Positions 53,435 to 62,420 of a DNA stretch of 64,000 bases are shown one piece after another (the first letter of the stretch is position 1; every line of letters begins with the position of its first letter). The notes beneath the pieces are model-generated. The model was given only the letters and a program-made list of their open reading frames with translations, was not told the origin of the DNA and made no database searches. The DNA comes from Haloarcula rubripromontorii (GTDB lineage Archaea; Halobacteriota; Halobacteria; Halobacteriales; Haloarculaceae). The stretch is from NCBI RefSeq assembly GCF_001280425.1, contig NZ_LIUF01000002.1, positions 124,001 through 188,000 of the forward strand, written 5' to 3'. Position numbers and translations under genes: made by a program.

Positions 53435-54532
53435 CTACGCCTCGAAGCCGTCTTCCCACCGGAACAGCCCGTCTCGCTGGACGATTTCGCCGTCGACTTC
53501 GAGCCGCGATCCCTCGCCCATCGTCGTGATGAGGTCCTCGTGGACGGCGCTGTCGTTGCCGGACTCACCTTCGGGGAGACAGGCGTCGTACGCGCGCCCG
53601 AGCGCGAGGTGGACCGTTCCGCCCATCTTCTCGTCGAAGAGGATGTTGTCGGTGACGCGGTCGACGCCGCGGTTCATCCCGACCCCGAGTTCGCCAAGCT
53701 GGCGGGAGCCGCCGTCGGTGCCGATGATTTCCTCGATGACTGCCTCGCCCTGCTCGGCCGACCAGTCGACGACGACGCCGTCTTTGAACGTCAGCTCGAC
53801 GTTTTTCACCCGGCGGCCCTGTATCGTCATCGGCACGTCGAACGTGACGACGCCGGCGGTGTCGTAAGGCGCGGTGAACACCTCACCCGAGGGGAGGTTG
53901 TGGGAGTCGTAGGCCACACTGGCGGCGGAGTTGACGGCGACCCGACCGTCGATGAACAGCGTGAGGTCCGTGCCGTCAGCGACGAGACGGACCGTCTCGC
54001 CGTCGTCGAGAATGTCTTTCAGTCGGGCCTGTTCTTCGGCCAGCGCCTCCCAGTCCCGAAGCGTCGCGTCGTAGACGAAGTCCGCGTAGTCGGCGTAGGC
54101 CATCCCGGCCTGCTGGGCCATCGCCCGCGTCGGGTGCTGGGTCGACACCCAGTCGGTGTCCAGCCGGGCCTCCCTGATTTCTTGCCGGGCCGTCGAGTAC
54201 GCCTGCCGCCGGTCGCTGTCCACGTCGGCCGTCTCGGTGGTATTCCGCGATCCCTTCAGGAACAGCACACTGTCGGCTCGCTCGTACAGCGCCAGTTCGT
54301 ACTCGGGGTCCTCGGTGAACGACCCGTCGTGAGCCTGCAGATAGGCCCGTGTGAGTTCGTCCGACTGGTACGTCGACAGGAGGTTCGCGCCGCGGTCGCC
54401 AAGCTGCTCTGCCACGGCGACGGCGAGGTCGTGGGCACCGTCTTCAACGGCCACGACCACGTCGTCGCCCGCCTTGATGCGTGCGCTCCAGTCGACGAGA
54501 ATCCGAGCGTGTTCGCGTATGCGGTCGTCCAT
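53435..54532 (-). CDS. M29 family aminopeptidase
   Basis: A 365-residue cytosolic metallopeptidase (AmpS/PepS/AmpT type). The metal-site segments are ELTFKDGVVVDWSAEQGEAVIEEII near residues 246-270 (Glu ligands), GELGVGMNRGVD near 280 (Glu), LFDEKMGGTVHLALGRAYDA near 297-316 (Glu, His) and DSAVHEDLITTMG near 328-340 (His, Asp). Length is slightly below the usual 370-410. An ATCAC-N7-GTGAT dyad (54580-54596) lies about 48 bp upstream. Substrate range unknown. Confidence 0.88.
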   Translation of the reverse strand: MDDRIREHARILVDWSARIKAGDDVVVAVEDGAHDLAVAVAEQLGDRGANLLSTYQSDELTRAYLQAHDGSFTEDPEYELALYERADSVLFLKGSRNTTETADVDSDRRQAYSTARQEIREARLDTDWVSTQHPTRAMAQQAGMAYADYADFVYDATLRDWEALAEEQARLKDILDDGETVRLVADGTDLTLFIDGRVAVNSAASVAYDSHNLPSGEVFTAPYDTAGVVTFDVPMTIQGRRVKNVELTFKDGVVVDWSAEQGEAVIEEIIGTDGGSRQLGELGVGMNRGVDRVTDNILFDEKMGGTVHLALGRAYDACLPEGESGNDSAVHEDLITTMGEGSRLEVDGEIVQRDGLFRWEDGFEA

Positions 54533-54803
54533 GCTCTCACCAGGAGTGGCCGGAACAAAACGGCGGTGGTCCTCGGAATATCACGTACGATGTGATTGTA
54601 TTCCGTAGATTTTTTGCATTCCAGAGTCGGAGTATCCAGTGCAGCACGGGACAGCGTTACGTGGCAATTGCTGGCTTCCCACGGCCGCTTCCGAGGCAGT
54701 TGGGTGGCGACGGCGCCATGACTGACGACGGCACGGGTGGTGTTCGTGCCGCGCTTTTCTGTCGAACCGCAACCCCTACCTGTTCGGTCGGCGACTCCTC
54801 GGT

Positions 54804-55703
54804 ATGGAACTTGGCGTCATCGGACTCGGACGCATGGGCCGCATCGTCGTCGACCGCGTACTCGAAGCCGGCCACGAGGTCGTGGTCTTCGACATCGACG
54901 AGGAGAGCGTCGCTGACGCGGCAGACGCCGGCGCTCGGCCGGCCTCGTCTATCGCGGACCTCGCGGAGAAACTCGGCTCGGAGAAACGCATCTGGCTGAT
55001 GGTCCCGGCCGGAGACCCGGTCGACGCTGCGCTGGACGAACTGATTCCGACGCTCGACGGCGATGATATCGTGGTCGACGGCGGCAATTCCTACTTCGAG
55101 GACTCGGTTCGCCGCGCCGAGTCGACCGACGCGGCCTACCTCGACTGTGGCACGTCCGGCGGTCCGGCGGGTGCGGAACTGGGCTTCTCGCTGATGGTCG
55201 GCGGCCCGCAGTGGGCCTACGACGAACTGGTGCCGGTGTTCGACGCCGTCGCCACCGGCCCCGACGGCCACGACCGGATGGGGCCGGCTGGCTCGGGCCA
55301 CTACGTCAAGATGGTCCACAACGGCGTCGAGTACGCACTGATGCAGACCTACGGCGAAGGCTTCGAACTGCTGGCGAACGGGCGCTACGACCTCGACCTC
55401 GAATCGGTCGCCAACACATGGAACAACGGGGCCGTCATCCGCTCGTGGCTGCTGGAACTCTGCGAGGAGGCGTTCCGAGAAGAGGGCAACGACCTCGGCG
55501 ACGTGGCCGACCGCGTCGAGGGCGGGTCGACCGGGACGTGGACCGTGCAGGAAGCGCTCGAACAGGAAGTCCCGGTGCCGCTCATTTACCAGTCGCTGGC
55601 CGAGCGGTTCGGTTCGCGGGCCGACGACGGCCGCTTCTCACGCCGTCTCGCAAGCCGCCTCAGGTACGGCTTCGGTCGCCACGACGTCCCACGACGGGAG
55701 TGA
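54804..55703 (+). CDS. gnd: 6-phosphogluconate dehydrogenase, decarboxylating (short form)
   Basis: A 299-residue cytosolic enzyme converting 6-phosphogluconate to ribulose 5-phosphate. VIGLGRMGRIVVDRVLEAGHEV opens the Rossmann fold, LMVPAGDPVDAALDELIP and VDGGNSYFEDSVRRA follow, then the substrate motif YLDCGTSGGPAGAELGFSLMVGG (residues 112-134) and catalytic GSGHYVKMVHNGVEYALMQ (about 160-178, with the Lys). Short form of the Gnd family, likely NAD+-dependent in haloarchaea (family knowledge; the acidic end of strand 2, VVFDIDEES, fits NAD+). This enzyme supplies pentoses in haloarchaea. Confidence 0.93.
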   Translation: MELGVIGLGRMGRIVVDRVLEAGHEVVVFDIDEESVADAADAGARPASSIADLAEKLGSEKRIWLMVPAGDPVDAALDELIPTLDGDDIVVDGGNSYFEDSVRRAESTDAAYLDCGTSGGPAGAELGFSLMVGGPQWAYDELVPVFDAVATGPDGHDRMGPAGSGHYVKMVHNGVEYALMQTYGEGFELLANGRYDLDLESVANTWNNGAVIRSWLLELCEEAFREEGNDLGDVADRVEGGSTGTWTVQEALEQEVPVPLIYQSLAERFGSRADDGRFSRRLASRLRYGFGRHDVPRRE

Positions 55704-55721
55704 GTGTGCTACCGTATCGCG

Positions 55722-56177
55722 TCAGGATTCGCTTGCCGGAGCGGTACTTCTTGCGAGCACTGTCGTCTGGTCGTCTCCGTGCCAGACGAGGCTGACTTCG
55801 GCTCCGCCCTCGACGCTAACGCTCGACTGATCGCCGACAGTCACCTCGCCGTCGTCATCGTCCCACTCAACTGTTGCTCCGTCTGTCACTTCGATGGTGA
55901 GTTGCTCCGCGCTGATCGTATCACCACCGTCGTGTGTCACGACAGCAACTACGTCGTCTGTTGTCTGCTCGTACTCGAACGAGAACGAGGCCTGTGGGGC
56001 CACAGCTACGTCGCCCCCACCGCTACTTATGCCAAGCACGAAAGATGCAATCACCGCCGCGACGATGATGATAACCGGAATCAGGATGAGTAAGACAGCC
56101 ATACTGACGCCCAGTCCGACGAGTACTTTTCCAGCGGTGCCGAGATCGTTCCACGAGTCTTTTAGTCCCACAGCCAT
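55722..56177 (-). CDS. Membrane-anchored exported protein of unknown function, pilin-like
   Basis: A 151-residue protein. A 23-residue charged N-terminus (MAVGLKDSWNDLGTAGK) precedes one long hydrophobic helix (VLVGLGVSMAVLLILIPVIIIVAAVIASFVLG), then an outside beta-rich domain with a FEYEQTTDDVVAVVTHDGGDTISAEQLTIEV segment that resembles archaeal type IV pilin-like C-terminal domains. No clear prepilin cleavage motif is seen. ATG at 56177 is chosen over GTG at 56180. It converges on gnd and diverges from the ferredoxin gene. Confidence 0.6.
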   Translation of the reverse strand: MAVGLKDSWNDLGTAGKVLVGLGVSMAVLLILIPVIIIVAAVIASFVLGISSGGGDVAVAPQASFSFEYEQTTDDVVAVVTHDGGDTISAEQLTIEVTDGATVEWDDDDGEVTVGDQSSVSVEGGAEVSLVWHGDDQTTVLARSTAPASES

Positions 56178-56314
56178 CACAATTAATTGATAGTACTAAA
56201 CGCTATGGAAATTAATCACCTCGTCTGGCACACAGCCGTCTGATGGGTGGGCCGTTCGCGGGCGGCTGCGGGTGAAACAACAGCTAATTAAACCAGTATT
56301 CCATAGTCGTGCAC

Positions 56315-56899
56315 ATGGTAGAACTCGTTGGACTCGCCGCCGGGGCCACGCTCACCCTGCTCGTGGTCGCGCTCCACTACGCCAAAGGGACCGGTTGGGA
56401 GGCACCGGAAGATATCTCTCAGGAGGTCCTCGAGCAGCGGGCAGCGACAGTCCCTGAGACGGACTTTCCGGAGCCGTACAACCGCTCTATCGGCGGTGGC
56501 GGTGCCACAGCGATTCCGGCCGGTGAGGCCGAAGGCGAACTCGGCGAAGGTGAAGAGGCCGAGGAAGAAGACGACGGCTTCGATCCCGACGATATCGCCG
56601 ACGATGAGGTCGAGTACTACGAAATCGAATTCGCCAAGGAAGGCGAGACAATCGAGGTCGCCAACAACGAGACGATTCTCGATGCCGGCGAAGAAGAAGG
56701 CTGGGACCTTCCCTACGCCTGCCGCGAGGGCCAGTGTATCTCCTGTGCCGGCCACATCGAGGACGGCCCGGCCGAGGACTACATCCGCCACAGCAACAAC
56801 GACTCGCTGATGGACGACGACATGGAAGAGGGGTACTGTCTGACCTGTGTCGCGTACCCGACCAGCGAGTTCACTATCGAGACCGGCGAATCGCCCTGA
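56315..56899 (+). CDS. Membrane-anchored [2Fe-2S] ferredoxin
   Basis: A 194-residue protein. An N-terminal hydrophobic helix ([22 protein letters not shown]) is followed by a long acidic linker (to about residue 108) and a plant-type ferredoxin domain with the cluster ligands in [12 protein letters not shown] near residues 138-149 and C in YCLTC near 173-177, that is C-x4-C-x2-C-x(about 25)-C. It transfers electrons at the membrane surface; its partner is unknown. TATA-like taattaa at 56284-56290 lies about 27 nt before the ATG, so probably leaderless. Confidence 0.88.
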   Translation: MVELVGLAAGATLTLLVVALHYAKGTGWEAPEDISQEVLEQRAATVPETDFPEPYNRSIGGGGATAIPAGEAEGELGEGEEAEEEDDGFDPDDIADDEVEYYEIEFAKEGETIEVANNETILDAGEEEGWDLPYACREGQCISCAGHIEDGPAEDYIRHSNNDSLMDDDMEEGYCLTCVAYPTSEFTIETGESP

Positions 56900-56944
56900 C
56901 GGGTTCACAATCGTTAAGACGGACAGTCTGATAGCGTTTCTTGT

Positions 56945-57017
56945 GGGCGGCTAGTTCAGCGGACAGAACGCCTGGTTCCGGACCAGATGGTCGGGGGTTC
57001 AAATCCCTCGCCGCCCG
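56945..57017 (+). tRNA. tRNA-Arg (anticodon CCG)
   Basis: A full 73-nt cloverleaf: acceptor GGGCGGC (56945-56951) with GCCGCCC (57010-57016) and discriminator G; D stem GTTC/GAAC; anticodon stem CCTGG/CCAGA (first pair C-A mismatched); loop TTCCGGA with CCG at 34-36; T stem GGGGG with CCCTC around loop TTCAAAT. CCG reads Arg codon CGG. CCA is not encoded. No intron. A 17-bp copy of the T-arm end recurs 106 bp downstream. Confidence 0.93.
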
Positions 57018-57101
57018 TACAGCGAACCCGAGTTTTACGAGCGGTGAGCGAACCGACAGCGAGGATTTGAATCAGGGGGTGTAGCGGCGCGGAACGACCG
57101 T

Positions 57102-57118
57102 GGTTCAAATCCCTCGCC
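57102..57118 (+). repeat. Partial repeat of the tRNA-Arg 3' end, possible att scar
   Basis: ggttcaaatccctcgcc at 57102-57118 is identical to tRNA bases 56996-57012. tRNA 3' ends are common integration sites in haloarchaea, and an integrating element leaves a repeat of this kind. The 106-bp spacing is too short for an element, so this would be a scar or a degenerate tRNA relic. The 270 bp from 57018 to 57286 hold nothing else recognisable. Confidence 0.55.
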
Positions 57119-57286
57119 ACCAGTGATTCTGACGACGAACGGACGTGAGGAGTCGAATCTCGAACCGAAGAGTGGTTTGAACACGGGAACCCAGCACCCG
57201 TACTCTGTTTCTTACGGCCCCCGGTGACTGTCGCGGCGCGGGAATCGCCGCAACGTCCTTGAGGTTCCGACACAAGGTACGAACAC

Positions 57287-58171
57287 ATGCGTGTGCTCGT
57301 CGTGGGTGCGACCGGATTCATCGGACAGCGACTGGTTCGTGCCCTGAACGACGCAGGCCACGACGTGGTGGCGTTCTCCCGGAGCGCGAGCGAGGAATCG
57401 TTTCCCGACGGGGTCGAGCCGTTCGAGGGCGACCTCGGCGACCCGGAGTCCCTCGATGGGCTCTGCGATGATATCGACGTTGCGTACTACCTCATCCACT
57501 CGCTCACTTCCGAGAACTTCGCCGAGTTGGACCGTCGCTACGCCCGTCGGTTCGCCGACGCGGCGTCGGCTGTGGGCGTCGACAGGGTTGTCTATCTCAG
57601 CGGTATCAGCGGTGACGAGGCGAACCTCTCGCCTCATCTGGCGTCGCGGCGCGAAGTCGAGTCGGTGCTGGCGGAGGGGTCGTTCGACCTGACGGTACTC
57701 CGGGCGGCGGTTATCATCGGCCCGGAGAGCGCGAGCTTCCGGATTGTCAACGACTTGACCGACCGCCTGCCGCTGATGCTCGTCCCCAAGTGGGTCAGAA
57801 CACCGTGTCAGCCCATTGGTGTCGACGACGCGATTAGCTACCTCGTGGCGTTGCTTGATGCCGACGAGACCCGTGGCGAGACCTACGACATCGGCGGGCC
57901 ATCAGTGTGGTCCTACGAGTCACTGCTGAAACTCACCGCGGCAGAGAAGGGCAAGCGACTGTTTATTATCCCCGTGCCGGTGATGACGCCGGGTCTGTCT
58001 TCACACTGGCTTCGATTCACGACAGACGTACAGTACGCCATCGCCCGGCCGCTGGCCGAGAGTATGCGGAACCCGGTCACGGTCGACCCGGCGATGGACC
58101 TGCAGGATGTTGTGCCGATCGACCAGACGCCGATCAAGGATGCCGTCCGGAAGGCGCTCGCTGCGGCGTGA
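57287..58171 (+). CDS. NAD(P)-binding Rossmann-fold protein (NmrA/NDUFA9-like)
   Basis: A 294-residue atypical short-chain dehydrogenase. VLVVGATGFIGQRLVRAL is the N-terminal GxxGxxG nucleotide-binding motif; GDLGDPESLDGLCDDIDVAYYLIHSL follows near residues 50-76; VVYLSGISGD near 101. The catalytic Tyr-x3-Lys of typical SDRs is not visible, as in complex I NDUFA9 and NmrA-like proteins. Role unknown; possibly quinone/lipid related or regulatory. Confidence 0.82.
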   Translation: MRVLVVGATGFIGQRLVRALNDAGHDVVAFSRSASEESFPDGVEPFEGDLGDPESLDGLCDDIDVAYYLIHSLTSENFAELDRRYARRFADAASAVGVDRVVYLSGISGDEANLSPHLASRREVESVLAEGSFDLTVLRAAVIIGPESASFRIVNDLTDRLPLMLVPKWVRTPCQPIGVDDAISYLVALLDADETRGETYDIGGPSVWSYESLLKLTAAEKGKRLFIIPVPVMTPGLSSHWLRFTTDVQYAIARPLAESMRNPVTVDPAMDLQDVVPIDQTPIKDAVRKALAAA

Positions 58172-58229
58172 CGATACCTCGACGTGTCCCTGCGGAACTC
58201 CTTTGAATCTGTCTGCTGCATACTCTCCC

Positions 58230-59132
58230 ATGCCCGAATCGGTCGCCGTCACCGGCGGTAACGGCCGCGTCGGCACGCATGTTCTCGAATATCTGGATGC
58301 AGCGGGATACCGGACGGTCAATCTCTCCCGTGGTCGGCGCGACGAGACGCACTCGGACGCATACATCGAGACTGACCTGCTTGAGGTGGGCGACGTGTAC
58401 GGAGCGCTCGCAAAGAGCGATGCCGACGCGGTCGTCCACCTCGGAATGATTGCCACGCCCGACCATACGCCGGGACACCGGACCTACGAGAGTAACGTCA
58501 TGTCCAGCTATCATGTACTGGAGGCCGCTGGCGAACTGGGCGTTGATACGGTCGCTCTGGCGTCGAGTTTCAGCGCTATCGGCGGCGGGTTTGAACCGGA
58601 CGCCATCACGCTCGACTACCTCCCGATTGACGAGGACCACCGGCTCACACCATCGAACCCGTACGCAATGGGGAAACAGACACTGGAGGTCGCCGCCGAC
58701 GGGTTCGCCCGCCGGAGCGCGAACGCACCGCAGACCATTACCTCGCTCCGGTTCCCGTGGGTGGTCGATGACGACCTCGCCCGCGAAACGTTCGTCGAAG
58801 CCGACCGTACTCTCGCCGGGCTCCGGGACTCGGAGCATTTCCATACCCAGCGGAACACGCTCTGTGGGTATGTCCACGCTACCGACGCCTGCACGCTCGT
58901 CGAGGCAGCCATCGAGGCGTCGTTCGACGGCCACGAGCGGTTCTGGGTGTCAGCCCCGGACACGAGCGCCGAGACACCGAGCGCCGAACTCGCGGCGGAA
59001 CTGTACCCCGAGGCCGACTACCGAGGACAGACGGGTGCGGGCAGCGACCCATATGCAGCACTCATCGACACGTCGAAAGCCCAGCAGCTACTCGACTGGG
59101 AACCGACCTGGCGTTGGCGACAACTGGCGTGA
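58230..59132 (+). CDS. NAD-dependent epimerase/dehydratase family protein
   Basis: A 300-residue extended SDR. VAVTGGNGRVGTHVLEYL at the N-terminus binds the nucleotide, DADAVVHLGMIATPDHTPG near 60, the catalytic Ser/Tyr/Lys are in ALASSFSAIGGG and SNPYAMGKQTLEV (YxxxK near residues 147-151), and the family LRFPWV follows near 175. Sugar-nucleotide or uronate substrate likely (uronate dehydrogenase is one relative) but undetermined. ATG at 58230 is chosen, with TATA-like tttgaat about 28 nt upstream. Confidence 0.82.
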   Translation: MPESVAVTGGNGRVGTHVLEYLDAAGYRTVNLSRGRRDETHSDAYIETDLLEVGDVYGALAKSDADAVVHLGMIATPDHTPGHRTYESNVMSSYHVLEAAGELGVDTVALASSFSAIGGGFEPDAITLDYLPIDEDHRLTPSNPYAMGKQTLEVAADGFARRSANAPQTITSLRFPWVVDDDLARETFVEADRTLAGLRDSEHFHTQRNTLCGYVHATDACTLVEAAIEASFDGHERFWVSAPDTSAETPSAELAAELYPEADYRGQTGAGSDPYAALIDTSKAQQLLDWEPTWRWRQLA

Positions 59133-59244
59133 AGCTGGCGGTGGCTCGTGCATCGAGCCGGACACTGCCATTACCACGCCGCATGTAGCGGCCGTTTCAT
59201 CCGGAACACGTCACTAAAACGTAATGTGTCTGTAAATAACAGGC

Positions 59245-60639
59245 ATGAGCGACGCAGAGCAGCCAGCCGAGACCGGAACACACGAGCATCACAACCACGA
59301 CCACGAGGGACCGGGGTATGCCACTCCGCAGGCCGCCATCGAGGAAGCAGAACCCGAACAGACAGCGTACGTGATGGGCCTGCACGTCGGTCAGGACGTC
59401 GACGCGCCGGACTTTCTGGCCGTCGTCGATGTCGACCCCGACTCAGACACCTACAGCGAAATAATAAACCGGGTCAAGATGCCGAACAAGGGCGATGAAC
59501 TCCACCATTTCGGGTGGAACGCCTGCTCCTCCTCGTGTCACATGGAGGGGCTGGAGCGCCGGCATCTCGTCATTCCCGGCCAGCGGTCCTCGCGCATCCA
59601 TATCGTCGACACCAAGGAGCGACGCGACCCCGAACTGACGAAAGTCATCGAACCGGAGACGGTGTACGACCACGACCTCTCCGCGCCCCACACCGTCCAC
59701 TGCATCCCCGACGGTGAGATCCTTATCTCCATGCTGGGCGACGCCGACGGCGATCTTCCCGGCGGTTTTCTGGAACTGAACGACGACTTCGAGGTGCAGG
59801 GCCGGTGGGACCCGCCCGGTGAGATCGAGATGAACTACGACTACTGGTACCAGCCCCGCCAGAACGTGATGCTGTCGACGGAGTGGGCGGCCCCGAAAAC
59901 CTACTACCCCGGTTTCGATCTAGACGATGTCGAGGACGGCAAATACGGCCAGCGGCTCAACTTCTGGGACTGGGAGGCCGGGACCGTCGAGCAAACTATC
60001 GACCTCGGCGAGGACGGCCTGATTCCGCTTGAGGCCCGCTTCCTGCACACACCCGAGAGCACGCACGGCTACGTCGGCGCGGCGCTATCCTCGAACATCA
60101 TCCATTTCCACGAATCGGACGGTGAGTATCACGCCGAACCGGTCATCGAGTTCGACGACCGTGAACACGAGGGGTGGGACATGCCGGTGCCAGCACTGGT
60201 GACGGACATCCTGATCTCGATGGACGACCGCTACCTCTTCGGGTCGAACTGGCTCCACGGCGAGGTGTGGATGTACGACATCTCGGACCCGTCGAACCCC
60301 CGAAAGGCAGATTCCATCTCTATCGGCGGCTACTTCGGCGACATTCAGCAGGTACAGGGCCGTGACATCGTCGCGGGTCCGCAGATGCTGCAGCTCTCGC
60401 TCGACGGCGAGCGGCTGTACTGGACGACCTCGCTGTTTTCGTCGTGGGACAACCAGTTCTTCCCCGAGGAGGCCGAGCAGGGGTCGGTGATGCTCAAGGC
60501 CGACGTAGACCCGCGAAAGGGGACGATGTCGCTGGACCGGGAGTTCCTTGTGGACTTCGGCGACCTGCCCGAAGGCCCCGCTCGCGCCCACGAGATTCGG
60601 TGGCCCGACGGAGACTGTACCAGCGACGTGTGGCAATGA
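59245..60639 (+). CDS. SBP56 family protein, methanethiol oxidase-like
   Basis: A 464-residue beta-propeller of the selenium-binding protein/methanethiol oxidase family. After a His-rich N-terminus (THEHHNHDHEG) come HHFGWNACSSSCHMEG near residues 92-107 with the conserved Cys pair, SAPHTVHCIPDGEILISMLGD near 147-167, and a C-terminal HEIRWPDGDCTSDVWQ, typical of the family. SBP56/MTO oxidises methanethiol to formaldehyde, hydrogen peroxide and sulfide in bacteria and binds copper (family knowledge). The ferredoxin gene begins 22 bp downstream. Confidence 0.85.
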   Translation: MSDAEQPAETGTHEHHNHDHEGPGYATPQAAIEEAEPEQTAYVMGLHVGQDVDAPDFLAVVDVDPDSDTYSEIINRVKMPNKGDELHHFGWNACSSSCHMEGLERRHLVIPGQRSSRIHIVDTKERRDPELTKVIEPETVYDHDLSAPHTVHCIPDGEILISMLGDADGDLPGGFLELNDDFEVQGRWDPPGEIEMNYDYWYQPRQNVMLSTEWAAPKTYYPGFDLDDVEDGKYGQRLNFWDWEAGTVEQTIDLGEDGLIPLEARFLHTPESTHGYVGAALSSNIIHFHESDGEYHAEPVIEFDDREHEGWDMPVPALVTDILISMDDRYLFGSNWLHGEVWMYDISDPSNPRKADSISIGGYFGDIQQVQGRDIVAGPQMLQLSLDGERLYWTTSLFSSWDNQFFPEEAEQGSVMLKADVDPRKGTMSLDREFLVDFGDLPEGPARAHEIRWPDGDCTSDVWQ

Positions 60640-60661
60640 GGGCAACGCGACCGAACGGCCG

Positions 60662-60979
60662 ATGACCGAGGTCCTGCTGGACTGGCGGGACAGCGACCGG
60701 ACGGAGACGGTTTCGGTGCCGGACGGCGAGACGATACTCGATGCCGCGGCGGCCGCGGATATCGGGCTGCCGTTCGGCTGTCGGACTGGTGCGTGCGGGA
60801 CCTGTACCGCTCGGCTGCTGTCCGGCGACGTGGTGCATCACCGCCCGCCGCGGGCACTCAAGGACCGACATCTTGCGGACGGCTACGTCCTGCTCTGTAT
60901 CGCCGAGCCGAGGACTGACGCGCATCTCGCCGTCGGTGCGACGGTGCAGGCCGAACTGGTTCCGAACCCCTGGAAGTGA
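60662..60979 (+). CDS. Small [2Fe-2S] ferredoxin
   Basis: A 105-residue plant-type ferredoxin. Cluster ligands C-x4-C-x2-C are in FGCRTGACGTCTARLL near residues 39-54, with the fourth Cys in YVLLCIAEP near 80. No membrane anchor. The gene lies 22 bp downstream of the SBP56-like gene on the same strand, so the two may be cotranscribed and function together in electron transfer (inference). ATG at 60662 is preferred; sequence before it overlaps the previous gene. Confidence 0.88.
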   Translation: MTEVLLDWRDSDRTETVSVPDGETILDAAAAADIGLPFGCRTGACGTCTARLLSGDVVHHRPPRALKDRHLADGYVLLCIAEPRTDAHLAVGATVQAELVPNPWK

Positions 60980-60990
60980 CGGGGTGTCGG

Positions 60991-61227
60991 TTAGGTCCGG
61001 TGGTGGCCTGACAGCGCCTGCTGGAGTACCTGTCCCAAGAACCCGATTGCCGGGACGACAAACACTGTCGCGTGGACCCACGCGTCGTAGGTGATATCGC
61101 TTGGCTTGGTCACGAGAAAGAGGCCGTAGAGGACGAGCATCACGATAACCCACAGGACGGTGATGACCAGAAACGGGACGGCGTCCCGGACTGGGTCGAC
61201 GACAGCGTCACGCAGTATGTCGGACAT
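60991..61227 (-). CDS. Small membrane protein with two helices
   Basis: A 78-residue protein with two hydrophobic segments (about residues 17-40 and 50-68). Short charged N- and C-termini. Not recognised. It converges on the ferredoxin gene with an 11-bp gap and lies upstream of (and in the same direction as) the dehydrogenase gene. Confidence 0.55.
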   Translation of the reverse strand: MSDILRDAVVDPVRDAVPFLVITVLWVIVMLVLYGLFLVTKPSDITYDAWVHATVFVVPAIGFLGQVLQQALSGHHRT

Positions 61228-61265
61228 GCGTGGGTTGTCAAGCTGAAGCGCTAAAAGCGTACCCG

Positions 61266-62333
61266 CTACCGGCCGAACTCCGTTACCAGTTCGATGCCGT
61301 CGGTCCCGTAGTCGGTCATCGCGGCCAGCCGCTCCGAAACTGCCTCCAGCGCCACCCGGCGGGTGACGAGCGTTCCGGGGTCAAGCGTCCCGTCGGCGAC
61401 CAGACGGAGAAGTTCGTCGTACCGCGACGGCGGCATCCCGCGTGAGCCGAGCACGTCGATATCCCAGCGGGTAATCCAGTCGGTCGGCAGCGCAACCTCG
61501 CCGCGTTCAGCATCGGTCGTCAGCCCGACCTGAACGTGCGTTCCCCGTGGTCGGAGGCATCGAACGCTGTTCCGGCAGGTCTCAGCCCGGCCCAGCGCGT
61601 CGACGGACACCTCTGTGCCGCCGTCGGTTTCAGCCTCGATAGCTGCTGGCACGTCCTCGACAGCGCTTGCGTCAACAACGGTGTTCGCACCCGCCTCGCG
61701 GGCCATCGCCAGCGCCTCGTCCCGGATGTCGACGGCGATGACGCTCGCACCCAGCGCCGACGCGATCTGGACGGCCGCCAGCCCGAGGCCGCCACAGCCA
61801 TGCACCGCGACGCGGTCGCCGGCAGCGATATCGGCCCGATGTGCCAGCGCGTGGAAGGCCGTGACGTACCGACAGCCCAGCGCTGCCGCGGCGTCGAACC
61901 CCACACCGTCGGGCAGTGTCACGAGGTTGTAGTCGGCCTGCGGGACGGCGACCCGCTCGGCGAACGCGCCCGGAACGTCGGACTCGAAGCCCAGCGCCCA
62001 CCCGCTCGTACAGACGTTGCCGTGACCGTTTCGGCAGTAGCTACAGGTCCCGTCGCCGAGGTTGAACGGGACGACGACGCGGTCGCCGGACGACACTGTC
62101 GTCACCCGGTCGCCCGTTTCGACGACGCGGCCCGCCGGCTCGTGGCCCAGTACCTGTCCTATCGGCACGTCGTCGTCGGCCCAGTCGCCGTGGCCCTGCC
62201 AGGCGTGCCAGTCGCTCCGACAGATCCCACACGCCTCGACCGCGACGACGGCCCCGTCCGGGTCCGCCATCGGGGGGTCCCGGTCCTGGACCGCAAGCGG
62301 TTCGCCGTACGCCTCAAGCACTGCGGCGCGCAT
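61266..62333 (-). CDS. Zinc-dependent alcohol dehydrogenase family protein
   Basis: A 355-residue medium-chain dehydrogenase/reductase. Catalytic zinc ligands: Cys in ACGICRSDWHAW near residues 34-45, His-Glu in LGHEPAGRV near 63-71, and an equivalent Cys near the YVTAFHALAH region. A structural-zinc loop is reduced to CSYCRNGHGNVC near 96-107. Nucleotide motif VHGCGGLGLAAVQIASALGASVIAVD near 168-193 with Asp at the strand end, favouring NAD+. Substrate unknown. Confidence 0.88.
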   Translation of the reverse strand: MRAAVLEAYGEPLAVQDRDPPMADPDGAVVAVEACGICRSDWHAWQGHGDWADDDVPIGQVLGHEPAGRVVETGDRVTTVSSGDRVVVPFNLGDGTCSYCRNGHGNVCTSGWALGFESDVPGAFAERVAVPQADYNLVTLPDGVGFDAAAALGCRYVTAFHALAHRADIAAGDRVAVHGCGGLGLAAVQIASALGASVIAVDIRDEALAMAREAGANTVVDASAVEDVPAAIEAETDGGTEVSVDALGRAETCRNSVRCLRPRGTHVQVGLTTDAERGEVALPTDWITRWDIDVLGSRGMPPSRYDELLRLVADGTLDPGTLVTRRVALEAVSERLAAMTDYGTDGIELVTEFGR

Positions 62334-62420
62334 AGGCCTGCTTCGCGCGCTCCGGACAAAGTATTGGAGGGCGATGCTACTGGGAGCGTTATTTTATACG
62401 CCGGACCAGTTATCTCGGAT

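Noticed and set aside
57060-57123. A possible second tRNA after tRNA-Arg.
   Set aside because: Only the T-arm and part of the 3' acceptor are present; no D-arm or anticodon arm can be folded.
61536-62420. A long plus-strand open frame before the small membrane protein.
   Set aside because: It is antisense to the alcohol dehydrogenase gene, which has clear motifs; the real start is 62421 after a TATA-like box.
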